From positions 1-64,000 of the forward strand of contig DATBRG010000007.1 of assembly GCA_036560445.1 (NCBI GenBank): a stretch of 64,000 nt of DNA. The letters are read 5' to 3'. Of the stretch, positions 44,405 through 53,637 are shown piece by piece. This stretch comes from DATBRG01 sp036560445 (GTDB lineage: Bacteria; Pseudomonadota; Gammaproteobacteria; Burkholderiales; Methylophilaceae). The notes under the pieces are model-generated. The model saw only the letters and a program-made list of their open reading frames with translations, had not been told where the DNA came from and did not search any database. Positions within the stretch are counted from its first letter, which is position 1, and every line of letters begins with the position of its first letter. The translations under genes were made by a program, and so were the position numbers.

Positions 44405-45754
44405 ATGAATACGCCGAAAAAAAACCTACCACAAAAAGTTTTCATCAAAACCTTCGGTTGCCAGATGAATGAATACGATTCGTCCCGCATGGCAGATATG
44501 CTGCTTGCGACCGATGGCATGGTGGAAACTCAAACCCCTGAAGATGCCGATGTCATCCTGCTTAACACCTGCTCGGTGCGGGAAAAAGCGCAGGAAAAAG
44601 TCTTTAGCCACCTTGGTCGTTTCATACCGATGAAGCAGAAAAATCCGGACCTGATCATTGGCGTTGGCGGCTGTGTAGCCAGCCAGGAAGGCGAAAACAT
44701 CGTTAACCGTGCGCCGTATGTGGATGTGGTTTTTGGGCCGCAAACCATCCACCGTCTACCCGACTTGATCAAAAGCAAAATGAGAACCGGTATATCGCAG
44801 GTAGACATCAGCTTTCCCGAGATTGAGAAGTTCGACCACCTGCCACCACCACGCGTGGAAGGTGCAGCGGCTTTCCTTTCAGTCATGGAAGGTTGCAGCA
44901 AATACTGCACCTTTTGTGTCGTGCCCTACACTCGTGGCGATGAGGTCTCAAGACCGTTTGCGGACATTCTCACTGAGGCTACACAACTGGCAGAACAAGG
45001 CGTCAAGGAAATCACACTACTAGGCCAGAATGTCAACGCCTACCGCAGCGAGACTGCAGAAGGCGATGCTGCTGACCTAGCGCTGCTGATTGAATATATC
45101 GCCGAGATTCCACAGATCGAACGCATCCGTTTCACCACCTCGCACCCCAATGAAATGAGCCATGCGCTCATTGACTGTTTCGCGCGCATTCCTAAACTGG
45201 TATCGCACCTGCACCTACCAGTGCAGGCCGGCTCTGACCGTGTACTTATGGCCATGAAGCGCAACTATACTGGGTTGCAATATAAATCCATCATCCGCAA
45301 ACTGCGTGAAGCACGGCCAGATATCTGCCTGACTTCCGACTTCATTATTGGCTTTCCAGGTGAATCGGAGGCTGAGTTCGAAGCCACTATCAAGCTGATG
45401 CAGGACGTAGGTTTTGATTTCAGCTTCAGCTTTACTTACAGCCCTCGCCCTGGAACTCCTGCGGCCTACCTCAATGACGAGACGCCGGAAGAAATCAAGC
45501 TGGCCCGCCTGGCCCGTCTGCAAGCCATTAATGAGGAACAGGGCAAAGCAATCAGCCAAGCTATGGTAGGGAGCACCCAGCGCGTGCTGGTAGAGAGTAT
45601 TTCAAAGAAAAGCTCTGAGGAACTGGCAGGGCGTACTGACAATAACCGTATCGTCAATTTCCCCGGTGGTGCAGAGCTCATCAATCAATTTGTTTATATA
45701 AAGATCACCAAAGCTGAAGCGCACACGCTGCGTGGCGAACTGGTTCGAGGTTAA
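44405..45754 (+). CDS. miaB: tRNA-2-methylthio-N6-dimethylallyladenosine synthase MiaB
   Basis: MiaB adds the methylthio group to i6A37 of tRNA. The 449-residue radical-SAM enzyme has the MTTase N domain with cysteines in FGCQMNEYDS, NTCSVREKA and GGCVAS holding an auxiliary 4Fe-4S cluster. The radical-SAM motif CSKYCTFC lies near 164-171, and a C-terminal TRAM domain starts near 375. All six cysteines are present. It begins the miaB-ybeZ-ybeY-corC operon; ybeZ starts two bases after the stop. Confidence 0.97.
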   Translation: MNTPKKNLPQKVFIKTFGCQMNEYDSSRMADMLLATDGMVETQTPEDADVILLNTCSVREKAQEKVFSHLGRFIPMKQKNPDLIIGVGGCVASQEGENIVNRAPYVDVVFGPQTIHRLPDLIKSKMRTGISQVDISFPEIEKFDHLPPPRVEGAAAFLSVMEGCSKYCTFCVVPYTRGDEVSRPFADILTEATQLAEQGVKEITLLGQNVNAYRSETAEGDAADLALLIEYIAEIPQIERIRFTTSHPNEMSHALIDCFARIPKLVSHLHLPVQAGSDRVLMAMKRNYTGLQYKSIIRKLREARPDICLTSDFIIGFPGESEAEFEATIKLMQDVGFDFSFSFTYSPRPGTPAAYLNDETPEEIKLARLARLQAINEEQGKAISQAMVGSTQRVLVESISKKSSEELAGRTDNNRIVNFPGGAELINQFVYIKITKAEAHTLRGELVRG

Positions 45755-45756
45755 TC

Positions 45757-46725
45757 TTGGAAATCACCCTACACCCCGAAGATAACCACCGCTTGGCCAA
45801 CCTATGTGGCGCGCTGGATGAAAACCTAAAGCAGATCGAAGATGCACTGGATGTTGGCATTGCACGCCGCGGTTCTCACATCAAACTGACTGGCGAAAAA
45901 CATCATATGCAGCTGGCAGCGCAATTGCTTGAGAACTTCTACGCCCGCGCCAAGAAACCTATCAGCCTGGAAGAAGTACAGCTTGGGCTGGTTGAGCTGG
46001 ATAGGCTAAAGCCTGAAGATGTAAAGTCTGCAACCATGCCGGTACTGATGACACGCCGGCAAGACCTGCATGGCCGCACACCGCGCCAGGTGGAGTACCT
46101 GCAGCAGATACAGGAATATGACATCACTTTTGGTATAGGCCCAGCTGGCACAGGCAAAACCTATCTGGCTGTCGCCAGCGCAGTGGACGCACTGACGCGC
46201 GACCTGGTAAAGCGCATCGTGCTAGTACGCCCTGCGGTTGAAGCGGGTGAGCGGCTGGGGTTTTTGCCGGGCGATCTGTCACAGAAGGTAGATCCTTATT
46301 TACGCCCGCTATATGATGCGCTCTATGATCTGGCAGGTTATGACACCGTCAACAAGATGTTCGAACGTGGTGCAATTGAAGTGGCACCTTTAGCCTATAT
46401 GCGTGGCCGTACTTTGAACCAGAGCTTTATCATCCTGGATGAAGCACAAAACACTACACCGGAACAAATGAAGATGTTCCTTACCCGCATAGGCTTTGGT
46501 ACCAAGGCGGTGATTACCGGTGACGTTACCCAGATTGACCTTGGCCGCGGCCAGAAAAGCGGCTTGATAGAAGCACAAAAAATACTCAAGGAGGTGCGCG
46601 GCATTGCCTTTACGCATTTCCTATCCGATGACGTGGTGCGCCACCCTTTGGTGCAGAAAATCATCAATGCCTACGAAAAATACAATGAGGCAAACGACAC
46701 ATCCGCGAAAGCAGCAAACCAATAA
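45757..46725 (+). CDS. ybeZ: PhoH-family ATPase YbeZ
   Basis: A 322-residue PhoH-like protein, a P-loop ATPase partner of the endoribonuclease YbeY in rRNA maturation. An N-terminal KH-like region (about 1-90) precedes the ATPase domain: Walker A GPAGTGKTYLA near 128-138, VRPAVEAGERLGFLPGD, Walker B FIILDEAQN and GDVTQIDL. TTG start 45757 with CGAGG upstream; the start matches family N-termini (LEITLHPEDNHRL). The stop shares one base with the ybeY start (TAATG). Confidence 0.95.
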   Translation: MEITLHPEDNHRLANLCGALDENLKQIEDALDVGIARRGSHIKLTGEKHHMQLAAQLLENFYARAKKPISLEEVQLGLVELDRLKPEDVKSATMPVLMTRRQDLHGRTPRQVEYLQQIQEYDITFGIGPAGTGKTYLAVASAVDALTRDLVKRIVLVRPAVEAGERLGFLPGDLSQKVDPYLRPLYDALYDLAGYDTVNKMFERGAIEVAPLAYMRGRTLNQSFIILDEAQNTTPEQMKMFLTRIGFGTKAVITGDVTQIDLGRGQKSGLIEAQKILKEVRGIAFTHFLSDDVVRHPLVQKIINAYEKYNEANDTSAKAANQ

Positions 46726-47174
46726 TGCCAAAACTTGCATTAGCCGTGCAGTATGCTAGCGAGGCAGCCGGGTTGCCGACCGTAGCGCAATTCCGTAAGT
46801 GGGCAGCGCGTACATTGCGTGTAGATACTGAAGTGACTTTGCGTATCGTAGATGAGGCTGAAGGGCGCGCTTTGAACCGTGATTACCGTGGCAAGGATTA
46901 TGCTACTAACGTGCTGACCTTCCCGCTGGCCGAAGAACCGCACCTAATGGGCGATATCATTTTGTGCGCGCCAGTTGTGGCGAAGGAAGCAGGCGCGCAG
47001 AACAAGCCCTTGCTTGCACACTTCGCCCATTTGACTGTGCACGGCGTACTGCACCTGCATGGCTACGACCACGAAACAGAAGCACAGGCTGAGCTCATGG
47101 AAACGCTGGAATCTGAAATTGTCATGAAGCTTGGCTACCCTGATCCTTATCTGAGTGAAAAGGAAGCCGCCTGA
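46725..47174 (+). CDS. ybeY: Endoribonuclease YbeY
   Basis: YbeY is a metal-dependent endoribonuclease for 16S rRNA 3' processing and quality control. The 149-residue protein has the zinc motif HLTVHGVLHLHGYDH near 113-127 (HxxxHxxxxxH), and the upstream RDYRGKDYATNVLTFP typical of the family. It overlaps ybeZ by one base and corC by one base (TGATG), so the operon is translated as a tight unit. Confidence 0.96.
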   Translation: MPKLALAVQYASEAAGLPTVAQFRKWAARTLRVDTEVTLRIVDEAEGRALNRDYRGKDYATNVLTFPLAEEPHLMGDIILCAPVVAKEAGAQNKPLLAHFAHLTVHGVLHLHGYDHETEAQAELMETLESEIVMKLGYPDPYLSEKEAA

Positions 47175-48034
47175 TGGCTGAGATAGAAAAACGTAACGGT
47201 AATGAGAAGCCTCGCTGGCTTGAGCGCCTGACTAACTTTCTGCTGCGCGAGCCAGAAGACCGTGAGCAGCTCATCGAACTGCTGCACTCAGCGTATGAAA
47301 ACAGCCTCTTGGATGCTGATGCACTCTCCATGATCGAGGGCGTGCTGCAGGTTTCCGAGATGCAAGTACGCGACATCATGATTCCGCGTTCGCAAATGGA
47401 TGTCATCGACATCACAGACCCACCTGAGAAGTTCATCCCGTTCGTAATTGATACGGCTCACTCACGCTTTCCAGTCATTGACGAAAACAAGGACGACATT
47501 GTCGGCATCCTGCTAGCCAAAGACTTACTACGTTATTACGCTGGCGAAGATTTCAACGTGCGCGACATGCTGCGCCCGGCGGTATTTATCCCGGAAGCCA
47601 AGCGCCTCAACGTGCTACTCAAAGAGTTCCGCAGCAACCGCAACCATATCGCCATCGTTGTCGATGAATACGGCGGCGTGGCGGGAATGGTGACTATCGA
47701 AGACGTGCTGGAACAGATCGTCGGCGATATTGAGGACGAATACGATTTTGATGAAACCGAAGACAACATCCTCCGCGACCTGAGTGGGCGCTACCGGGTC
47801 AAGGCGCTGACTGAGATTGCCGATTTCAACGAGGCATTGGGCACAGAGTGCAGCGATGAAGAGTTTTCCACCATCGGCGGCTTGGTAGTCAGCAAATTCG
47901 GACACCTGCCAAAGCGCGGCGAACAGATAAGCTTTGACGGCTTGAACTTCACTGTATTACGTGCAGATAGCCGCAGGCTGCATTCCATCCTGGTTGAAGT
48001 ATTACCAGAGCCAATTCTCGCTACCGAAACATGA
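47174..48034 (+). CDS. corC: CorC/HlyC-type CBS domain protein
   Basis: A 286-residue cytoplasmic protein. It has two CBS domains (about 65-185, including MIPRSQMDVIDI and IAIVVDEYGGVAGMVTIEDV) and a CorC_HlyC C-terminal domain (about 200-280, with SRRLHSILVE). CorC relatives take part in magnesium/cobalt efflux. It has no membrane part of its own. Lnt, often next to corC, lies further on (53.6 kb), with RTX and mscL genes inserted between. Confidence 0.93.
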   Translation: MAEIEKRNGNEKPRWLERLTNFLLREPEDREQLIELLHSAYENSLLDADALSMIEGVLQVSEMQVRDIMIPRSQMDVIDITDPPEKFIPFVIDTAHSRFPVIDENKDDIVGILLAKDLLRYYAGEDFNVRDMLRPAVFIPEAKRLNVLLKEFRSNRNHIAIVVDEYGGVAGMVTIEDVLEQIVGDIEDEYDFDETEDNILRDLSGRYRVKALTEIADFNEALGTECSDEEFSTIGGLVVSKFGHLPKRGEQISFDGLNFTVLRADSRRLHSILVEVLPEPILATET

Positions 48035-48132
48035 TTTAGATTATTGATTTTGGTATGCAACTGCGGGAACTTATCCCGATTGCATTTGCTCATATCAAAA
48101 GACTTTAACTTAAAATTCTGGGAGTGCTGGTT

Positions 48133-48534
48133 ATGAGAACATTGTTTTTGGCCTTGTTTTTAGCCCTTTCCGGCACTGCTATTGCCGAGGCCAACCAACT
48201 GCCGACTGCGGATATTAACCAACTATCCGAGATTCCAACGGCTGAGAAAGAATTTGTTGCCACCATCAATGGCTTTGAGAAAACCAAGATCGTTGAGCAA
48301 TTTGGCGAGCCGAGCAAGAAGGACGATATCAAGACTGACAGCGGCAAGATAGTTGCCTCTGTCTGGCAGTACCACTATCTCAACACCACACCTGAAGGTG
48401 AGTACTACCAAACCACCGAACTTGATTTCGTGGATGATAAGGTAGTGATGGTGGTATTCATGAATGGCGATGGCACGGACAACAACCCTGTTGATGGCTT
48501 GCGTGAGATACCTCCACTCAAGCCTGATTTGTAA
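48133..48534 (+). CDS. Unknown exported 133-residue protein
   Basis: A signal peptide (MRTLFLALFLALSGTAIAEA) leads a small secreted protein of about 113 mature residues. Its pattern of EFVATINGFEKTKIVEQFGE, then SVWQYHYL and LDFVDDKVVMVVFMNGDG, recalls the BamE/SmpA-type fold (helix-helix then three strands with Trp) but there is no lipobox, so this is only a hint. ATG 48133 has GGGAG eight bases upstream; GTG 48124 is the longer frame. It follows corC by 98 bp. Confidence 0.75.
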   Translation: MRTLFLALFLALSGTAIAEANQLPTADINQLSEIPTAEKEFVATINGFEKTKIVEQFGEPSKKDDIKTDSGKIVASVWQYHYLNTTPEGEYYQTTELDFVDDKVVMVVFMNGDGTDNNPVDGLREIPPLKPDL

Positions 48535-48679
48535 GCTTTTATCAACAAAATCACCTCTGCCCCAATAGTTTCTTTGGGCTAAAAAATAGTGGTAATGTAT
48601 TTGTAGTTACCACTGTTATAGTGTGTGTAATTCAGATGTCTCAACATGACTGATTTGCACACACTGCCGGAGGACTCAA

Positions 48680-51600
48680 TTGGCAACGACCTATATTTCA
48701 GGCATCAGTCACGTCACTACCAACTTCTCAGGTGGTGGTACCGGCGATGACGCAGCAATATCTTCCGATGGCCGCTATTTAGTATTCACCTCTAATTCAT
48801 TCAATCCTTCTACACTTGCCGCGAATGGCATAACCAACAACCCGCACGTCTACCTCAAGGATTTATCGACCGGCCAACTCACACTAGTTGACCCACTCGT
48901 CTTTAATTCTTTTAGTCAAGATATCTCGTCAGCAGGGTTTGATGAAGCTATTTCAGCCGATGGCCGCTATATTGCGTATGAAAATACTACAGACCCAAGC
49001 GGCATTTCCCAAGTGATGGTTTTCAACACGCAAACCCATGCCTTGGTCAACGCCAGCTCCGATTCATCAGGTACTGCAGCTAATGGCGACAGCGGCTCTA
49101 ATGCTGGTAGCGGCAGTAGCGCCGGCGTTAATCTGTCAATTTCAGCAGATGGCAGATTCGTAGCCTTTGCCAGTGACGCCACCAACCTGGTCGCACACGA
49201 TACTAACGACGTGTCGGATGTCTTCGTCAAGGACTTATCAGACGGAACTATCACAAGAGTCAGCGAGTCTAGTACTGGCGTTCAAGGTAACTGGTACAGC
49301 TTCCACCCGGCAATATCAGACGACGGTAAATTTCTCGTTTTCGAGAGCCAGGCATCAAGTCTGGTGACAGCAACCAATGGATTTAGCGCAGGGAGCTTCG
49401 ATGACGTTTATCTGCGCGATTTAACCACCGGCGCCACCACTGCAATAAGCCTCAAGACACTCACCGGGCCAATCAATGGTTCGGGTTCTAATCCTGACAT
49501 CTCCGCTGATGGCCGTTACATCGTATTCGACAGTTCCGGCAAATATGTAAGCGCAGACAATAATGACCACGAAGACATATACCGCTACGACCGGGTAACC
49601 AATACCTATGCACTGGTTAGCACTGCATCTACCGGGACTGTTGCTAACGGGGATAGCACGCATGCTTCCATTTCCGAAGATGGGCGTTACATCGCATTCC
49701 AGAGTAATGCGTCAAATCTGGTGGCCAATGACAATAACGATGCCATCAATACCGATATTTTTGTGAAGGACATGCTGACTGGCGCCATTGCCCTCGTCGA
49801 TGTCGCCGCAGATGGCACAACAGAAGGAAATAGTTTCAGCTTTACTCCAGTCATCTCAGGTGATGGGCATTACATCTCGTTTACAACTCAATCCTCGAAC
49901 CTTTTGCCACCACTATCAGGCCAGAACACCCTGCTGACCCTCAACCCGCTATGGGTTCAAACACCCAAAGTGACTTCATTCAGCCCCAGCGACGAAGCTA
50001 CCGGCGTCAATGTAGGTAACAACATTGTGATTACCTTTGATGAATCCATCGAGAAAGGTACCGGTAATATCCTCCTTAAAACATCCTCTGGCGTGACAAT
50101 AGAGTCCTTCGCTGTCGCCACTAGCCCCGCCATTACTATCTCAGATAACACGCTCACGATTAACCCGACCAGGGACATGTTATACGGCACCGGTTATAAA
50201 CTTGAAATTGCTACAGGCGCAATTAAAGACCTGGCCGGGACCAGCTATCCCGGTACGACCACCTACAACTTCACCACTACCGATACGCTCATCACATCCG
50301 CATCAAGCTTCACGCTAGCAACCTCGCCTAACAAGCTCATGTATACAGGCGGCTCTGATTTCACCGGTACAGGTAACTCTGCCGCCAACGTGATTACCGG
50401 CGGCATCGGCAACGACTCGCTGAATGGGGGCTTGGGTGCAGATACCCTGATAGGGGGTGCAGGTAACGACACCCTAAATGGTGGCACTGGTATTGATAGC
50501 CTCATGGGTGGCGCCGGCAATGATGTCTACATCGTCGACAACGCATTGGACGTAGTGAACGAGGAAAGTAATGCCGATACTGCTGATGAAATCCGCGCCT
50601 CTATCAACATCGATCTCTCGCTTGCCAAATATGCCGGCATTGAAAATCTGACTTTGACTGGTACAACTGTGCTTAATGGCACTGGCAATAACAGTGACAA
50701 TGTCATCACCGGTAACAGCGCTGCCAATATCCTTGATGGCGGGGCTGGCAACGATACGCTGATTGGCGGTGCGGGTGCTGATACCTACATCGTTGATAGC
50801 GTTGGGGACATAGTGCAGGAGACTTCTACCGTTGCCACCGAAATCGACACCGTCAAGAGTGCAGTCGACTTCACTTTGGGCGAACATCTTGAAAAGCTCA
50901 TTCTTACTGCCCCAGGCCACATTGGCACTGGCAACGTCCTGAACAACACCCTGACCGGCACCACCGGCCCAGATACCCTGGATGGCGGTGCAGGCAACGA
51001 TACCTTGATTGGGGCCGCAGGCAATGATGTCTATATCGTCGATAACATTCACGATGTAGTCACTGAAGCTACCAGCGCATTGAGCGGTACCGACCTAGTA
51101 GAAAGCAGCGTCACTTGGGTCCTGGGAGCTAATCTGGAGCAGTTAGCACTGACTGGTAGCGATAATATCAACGGCACCGGCAATATCCTGGCTAATACCA
51201 TTACTGGGAACAGCGGCAACAACTCGCTGAATGGCGGCACTGGCAACGACACACTGAATGGCGGCACCGGCAACGACACACTGGATGGCGGCGCAGGAGT
51301 CGACAGCCTGACTGGTGGGAATGGGGACGACACCTACATCCTCGACAACATCAACGATATCGTCAATGAAACCGGCGATGGTAACGATACGGTCAAGGTC
51401 ATGTACAACACAGCTACCCCAACGACCCTGACCGTAAATAGCGGTAATTTTACCAATATCGAAAATATCACTGCGAGCGGCACTGGGCTTTACAGCCTGG
51501 TAGGCGATACGAATGACAATACACTCATTGGCAACGGCTCTGCCAACAGCATCACCGGTGGTGACGGTAACGACATGTTGAATGGCGGTGTCGGCGCAGA

Positions 51601-53101
51601 CACTCTCGTCGGTGGTGCCGGTAATGACGTCTACGTGGTCGACAATGCACTGGATGTGGTGAGCGAAGAGAGCAATACCGACACTGCTGACGAAATCCAG
51701 GCTTCCATCAGCATCGATCTCACACTGACCAAGTACGCTGGTATCGAGAACCTTGCCCTGATTGGTGCCGCTGCCATCAACGGCACCGGAAATGATGGCG
51801 ACAATGCCATCACTGGTAATAGCGGCATCAATAAGTTAACAGGGATGGGCGGGAACGACACACTCGATGGCGGTGCAGGCGCCGACAACCTCATCGGCGG
51901 AACAGGAAACGACACCTATATCGTTGATAATGCCGGCGAAAAAATCACAGAGCTCATAAACGAAGGTACTGATGATGTTTTCAGTAGTGCTTCCTACATC
52001 CTCGCGGCCAACATCGAAAACCTGACGCTGACCGGTAGCGCCAATATCAATGCCACTGGCAATACGTTGGATAACATCATCACCGGCAACACCGGCAATA
52101 ACGTGATTACCGGCGGCGCAGGTAACGATATGATGGATGGCGCTAGTGGCAACGATATTTACATCATGACTGCGGCTAGCGAGCATACCCAAGGTGAAAT
52201 CGCTGACGGTGCTGGCACTGCTGACGAAGTACGCTTTGCCACCACAACCCTGACTGGCGGTAGCACCCTGACACTATATGCCGAAGATACCGGGATCGAA
52301 CGTGTGCTGATAGGCACCGGTATAGCCACTGCTGCGGTCACTACCGGTACTACTGCGCTCAACATTGACGCCTCGGCTGTACTCAATTCACTCAGTATCA
52401 CCGGCAATGCTGGCGCCAACATTCTGACCGGTAACGATGCAGGGGATACATTAGATGGTGGTGCCGGTAATGACATTCTCAATGGCGGTACTGGTAACGA
52501 TGTATTCGTGATAGATCGAGCCGGTGACGTCATTAATGACACCGGTGGCATCGACACCGTCAAAGCTTCATTCAGCGGTTATACGCTCGCTAGCGGCCTG
52601 GAAAATCTCACGCTTACCGGGGTCGCCGCTATTAATGGTAATGGTAACGATAGTGACAACATCATCACCGGCAACAACGCTGCCAATATCCTCGATGGTG
52701 GCGCAGGTAACGATACGCTGATTGGCGGATTGGGCGCCGATACTTTATGGGGTAGAGCTGGCGCCGATACTTTCGTGTTTAGCACAGCCCCAGCCGTTGC
52801 CAATGTAGACAAGATCATGGACTTTAATAGTGGCGAGGGCGATATTATTGGAATTTCGTCCAGTATCTTCACAGCGCTGGGAGGAGACGTTATAGATAAT
52901 GAGTTACATGCAGGTGCAGGCTTCACGACTGCGGCCACGGCCGATCAGCACCTGATCTATAACACAACCACCGGCAACCTTTATTACGACACAGATGGCG
53001 TTGGCGGTTCGGCAGCAATGTTGCTCGCCACTATCAACCAGAATGGCCTTGCTACCAGCCACCCTACCCTGACAGCAGCTGACTTCGGGATTCTGACCTA
53101 A
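48680..53101 (+). CDS. Large RTX protein with PD40 propeller and Ig-like domain
   Basis: A 1,473-residue Ca-binding RTX protein, probably exported by type I secretion, though no transporter is in the window. Residues 1-425 form a TolB/PD40-like beta-propeller with about six recurring ISADGRYIAF-type blades. Residues 425-535 are an SbsA-type Ig-like domain (SPSDEATGVNVGNNIVITFD). From about 560 to 1,360 run at least eight RTX nonapeptide blocks (GGxGNDTL) separated by 60-90-residue linkers of one type (YIVDN...NLTLTG). A serralysin-like C-terminal region (1,360-1,473) follows, as needed for secretion. TTG start after GGAGG six bases upstream is firm. Two linkers (from 50,520 and 51,625) are near duplicates. 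Confidence 0.92.
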   Translation: MATTYISGISHVTTNFSGGGTGDDAAISSDGRYLVFTSNSFNPSTLAANGITNNPHVYLKDLSTGQLTLVDPLVFNSFSQDISSAGFDEAISADGRYIAYENTTDPSGISQVMVFNTQTHALVNASSDSSGTAANGDSGSNAGSGSSAGVNLSISADGRFVAFASDATNLVAHDTNDVSDVFVKDLSDGTITRVSESSTGVQGNWYSFHPAISDDGKFLVFESQASSLVTATNGFSAGSFDDVYLRDLTTGATTAISLKTLTGPINGSGSNPDISADGRYIVFDSSGKYVSADNNDHEDIYRYDRVTNTYALVSTASTGTVANGDSTHASISEDGRYIAFQSNASNLVANDNNDAINTDIFVKDMLTGAIALVDVAADGTTEGNSFSFTPVISGDGHYISFTTQSSNLLPPLSGQNTLLTLNPLWVQTPKVTSFSPSDEATGVNVGNNIVITFDESIEKGTGNILLKTSSGVTIESFAVATSPAITISDNTLTINPTRDMLYGTGYKLEIATGAIKDLAGTSYPGTTTYNFTTTDTLITSASSFTLATSPNKLMYTGGSDFTGTGNSAANVITGGIGNDSLNGGLGADTLIGGAGNDTLNGGTGIDSLMGGAGNDVYIVDNALDVVNEESNADTADEIRASINIDLSLAKYAGIENLTLTGTTVLNGTGNNSDNVITGNSAANILDGGAGNDTLIGGAGADTYIVDSVGDIVQETSTVATEIDTVKSAVDFTLGEHLEKLILTAPGHIGTGNVLNNTLTGTTGPDTLDGGAGNDTLIGAAGNDVYIVDNIHDVVTEATSALSGTDLVESSVTWVLGANLEQLALTGSDNINGTGNILANTITGNSGNNSLNGGTGNDTLNGGTGNDTLDGGAGVDSLTGGNGDDTYILDNINDIVNETGDGNDTVKVMYNTATPTTLTVNSGNFTNIENITASGTGLYSLVGDTNDNTLIGNGSANSITGGDGNDMLNGGVGADTLVGGAGNDVYVVDNALDVVSEESNTDTADEIQASISIDLTLTKYAGIENLALIGAAAINGTGNDGDNAITGNSGINKLTGMGGNDTLDGGAGADNLIGGTGNDTYIVDNAGEKITELINEGTDDVFSSASYILAANIENLTLTGSANINATGNTLDNIITGNTGNNVITGGAGNDMMDGASGNDIYIMTAASEHTQGEIADGAGTADEVRFATTTLTGGSTLTLYAEDTGIERVLIGTGIATAAVTTGTTALNIDASAVLNSLSITGNAGANILTGNDAGDTLDGGAGNDILNGGTGNDVFVIDRAGDVINDTGGIDTVKASFSGYTLASGLENLTLTGVAAINGNGNDSDNIITGNNAANILDGGAGNDTLIGGLGADTLWGRAGADTFVFSTAPAVANVDKIMDFNSGEGDIIGISSSIFTALGGDVIDNELHAGAGFTTAATADQHLIYNTTTGNLYYDTDGVGGSAAMLLATINQNGLATSHPTLTAADFGILT

Positions 53102-53104
53102 GCC

Positions 53105-53545
53105 TTACACATCTGAAGTGCAATACGGGCAACGCGTTGCCTTGACTGGGATGGCCGAGTAGCAACGCGGGCAATCCTTGGTCGCAGGAGGAGGGACTTC
53201 ATCCTCGCGTTTAAGGCGGTTAAGCATGCGTATCAGCAAAAACACAGCAAATGCCACAATCGTGAAACTCACCACCGCATTGACCAGCAGACCATAGTTC
53301 AAGGTCACCGCACCGGCAGCCTTGGCAGCTGCAACCGAGGCATAAGGCGCCGCGACTGCGCCTTCTTTCAGCACAAAAAACATGTTGCTGAAATCGACAT
53401 TACCAAGTACCAAGCCGATTGGCGGCATAATAACGTCATCTACCAGGGATTTCACAATCGCGCCAAAAGCTGCACCTATGATGATACCGACGGCCATATC
53501 CACCACATTACCGCGCATAGCAAAGGCTTTGAATTCTTTTAACAT
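53105..53545 (-). CDS. mscL: Large-conductance mechanosensitive channel MscL with zinc-ribbon tail
   Basis: MscL is a pentameric channel that opens under membrane tension to release solutes on osmotic downshock. The 146-residue protein has the conserved MLKEFKAFAMRGNVVDMAVG N-terminus and first helix, TM2 near 75-98, and KDCPRCYSAIPVKATRCPYC as a C-terminal zinc-ribbon with two CxxC pairs. The ribbon is found in some betaproteobacterial MscL. ATG 53545, with GGGAG upstream. A longer frame from 53578 adds 11 residues and is less likely. Confidence 0.95.
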   Translation of the reverse strand: MLKEFKAFAMRGNVVDMAVGIIIGAAFGAIVKSLVDDVIMPPIGLVLGNVDFSNMFFVLKEGAVAAPYASVAAAKAAGAVTLNYGLLVNAVVSFTIVAFAVFLLIRMLNRLKREDEVPPPATKDCPRCYSAIPVKATRCPYCTSDV

Positions 53546-53637
53546 CTGAGGTCTCCCGGGTAGTTGAATTGCTGACAATCGCTATAATGCAAAAAGTTTA
53601 GCCCAGCGTCTATTGATTTAGCTACTAAGGAATTCAT

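Noticed and set aside
50474..51052. Minus-strand frame of 192 codons inside the RTX gene
   Set aside because: It is a mirror of the Gly/Asp-rich RTX repeats; no ribosome site, no recognisable domain, and a firm gene lies on the other strand.
50390..52760. Regular short DNA repeats resembling a CRISPR or minisatellite
   Set aside because: The period follows the RTX nonapeptide codons, the units vary and there are no unrelated spacers; they are coding repeats.
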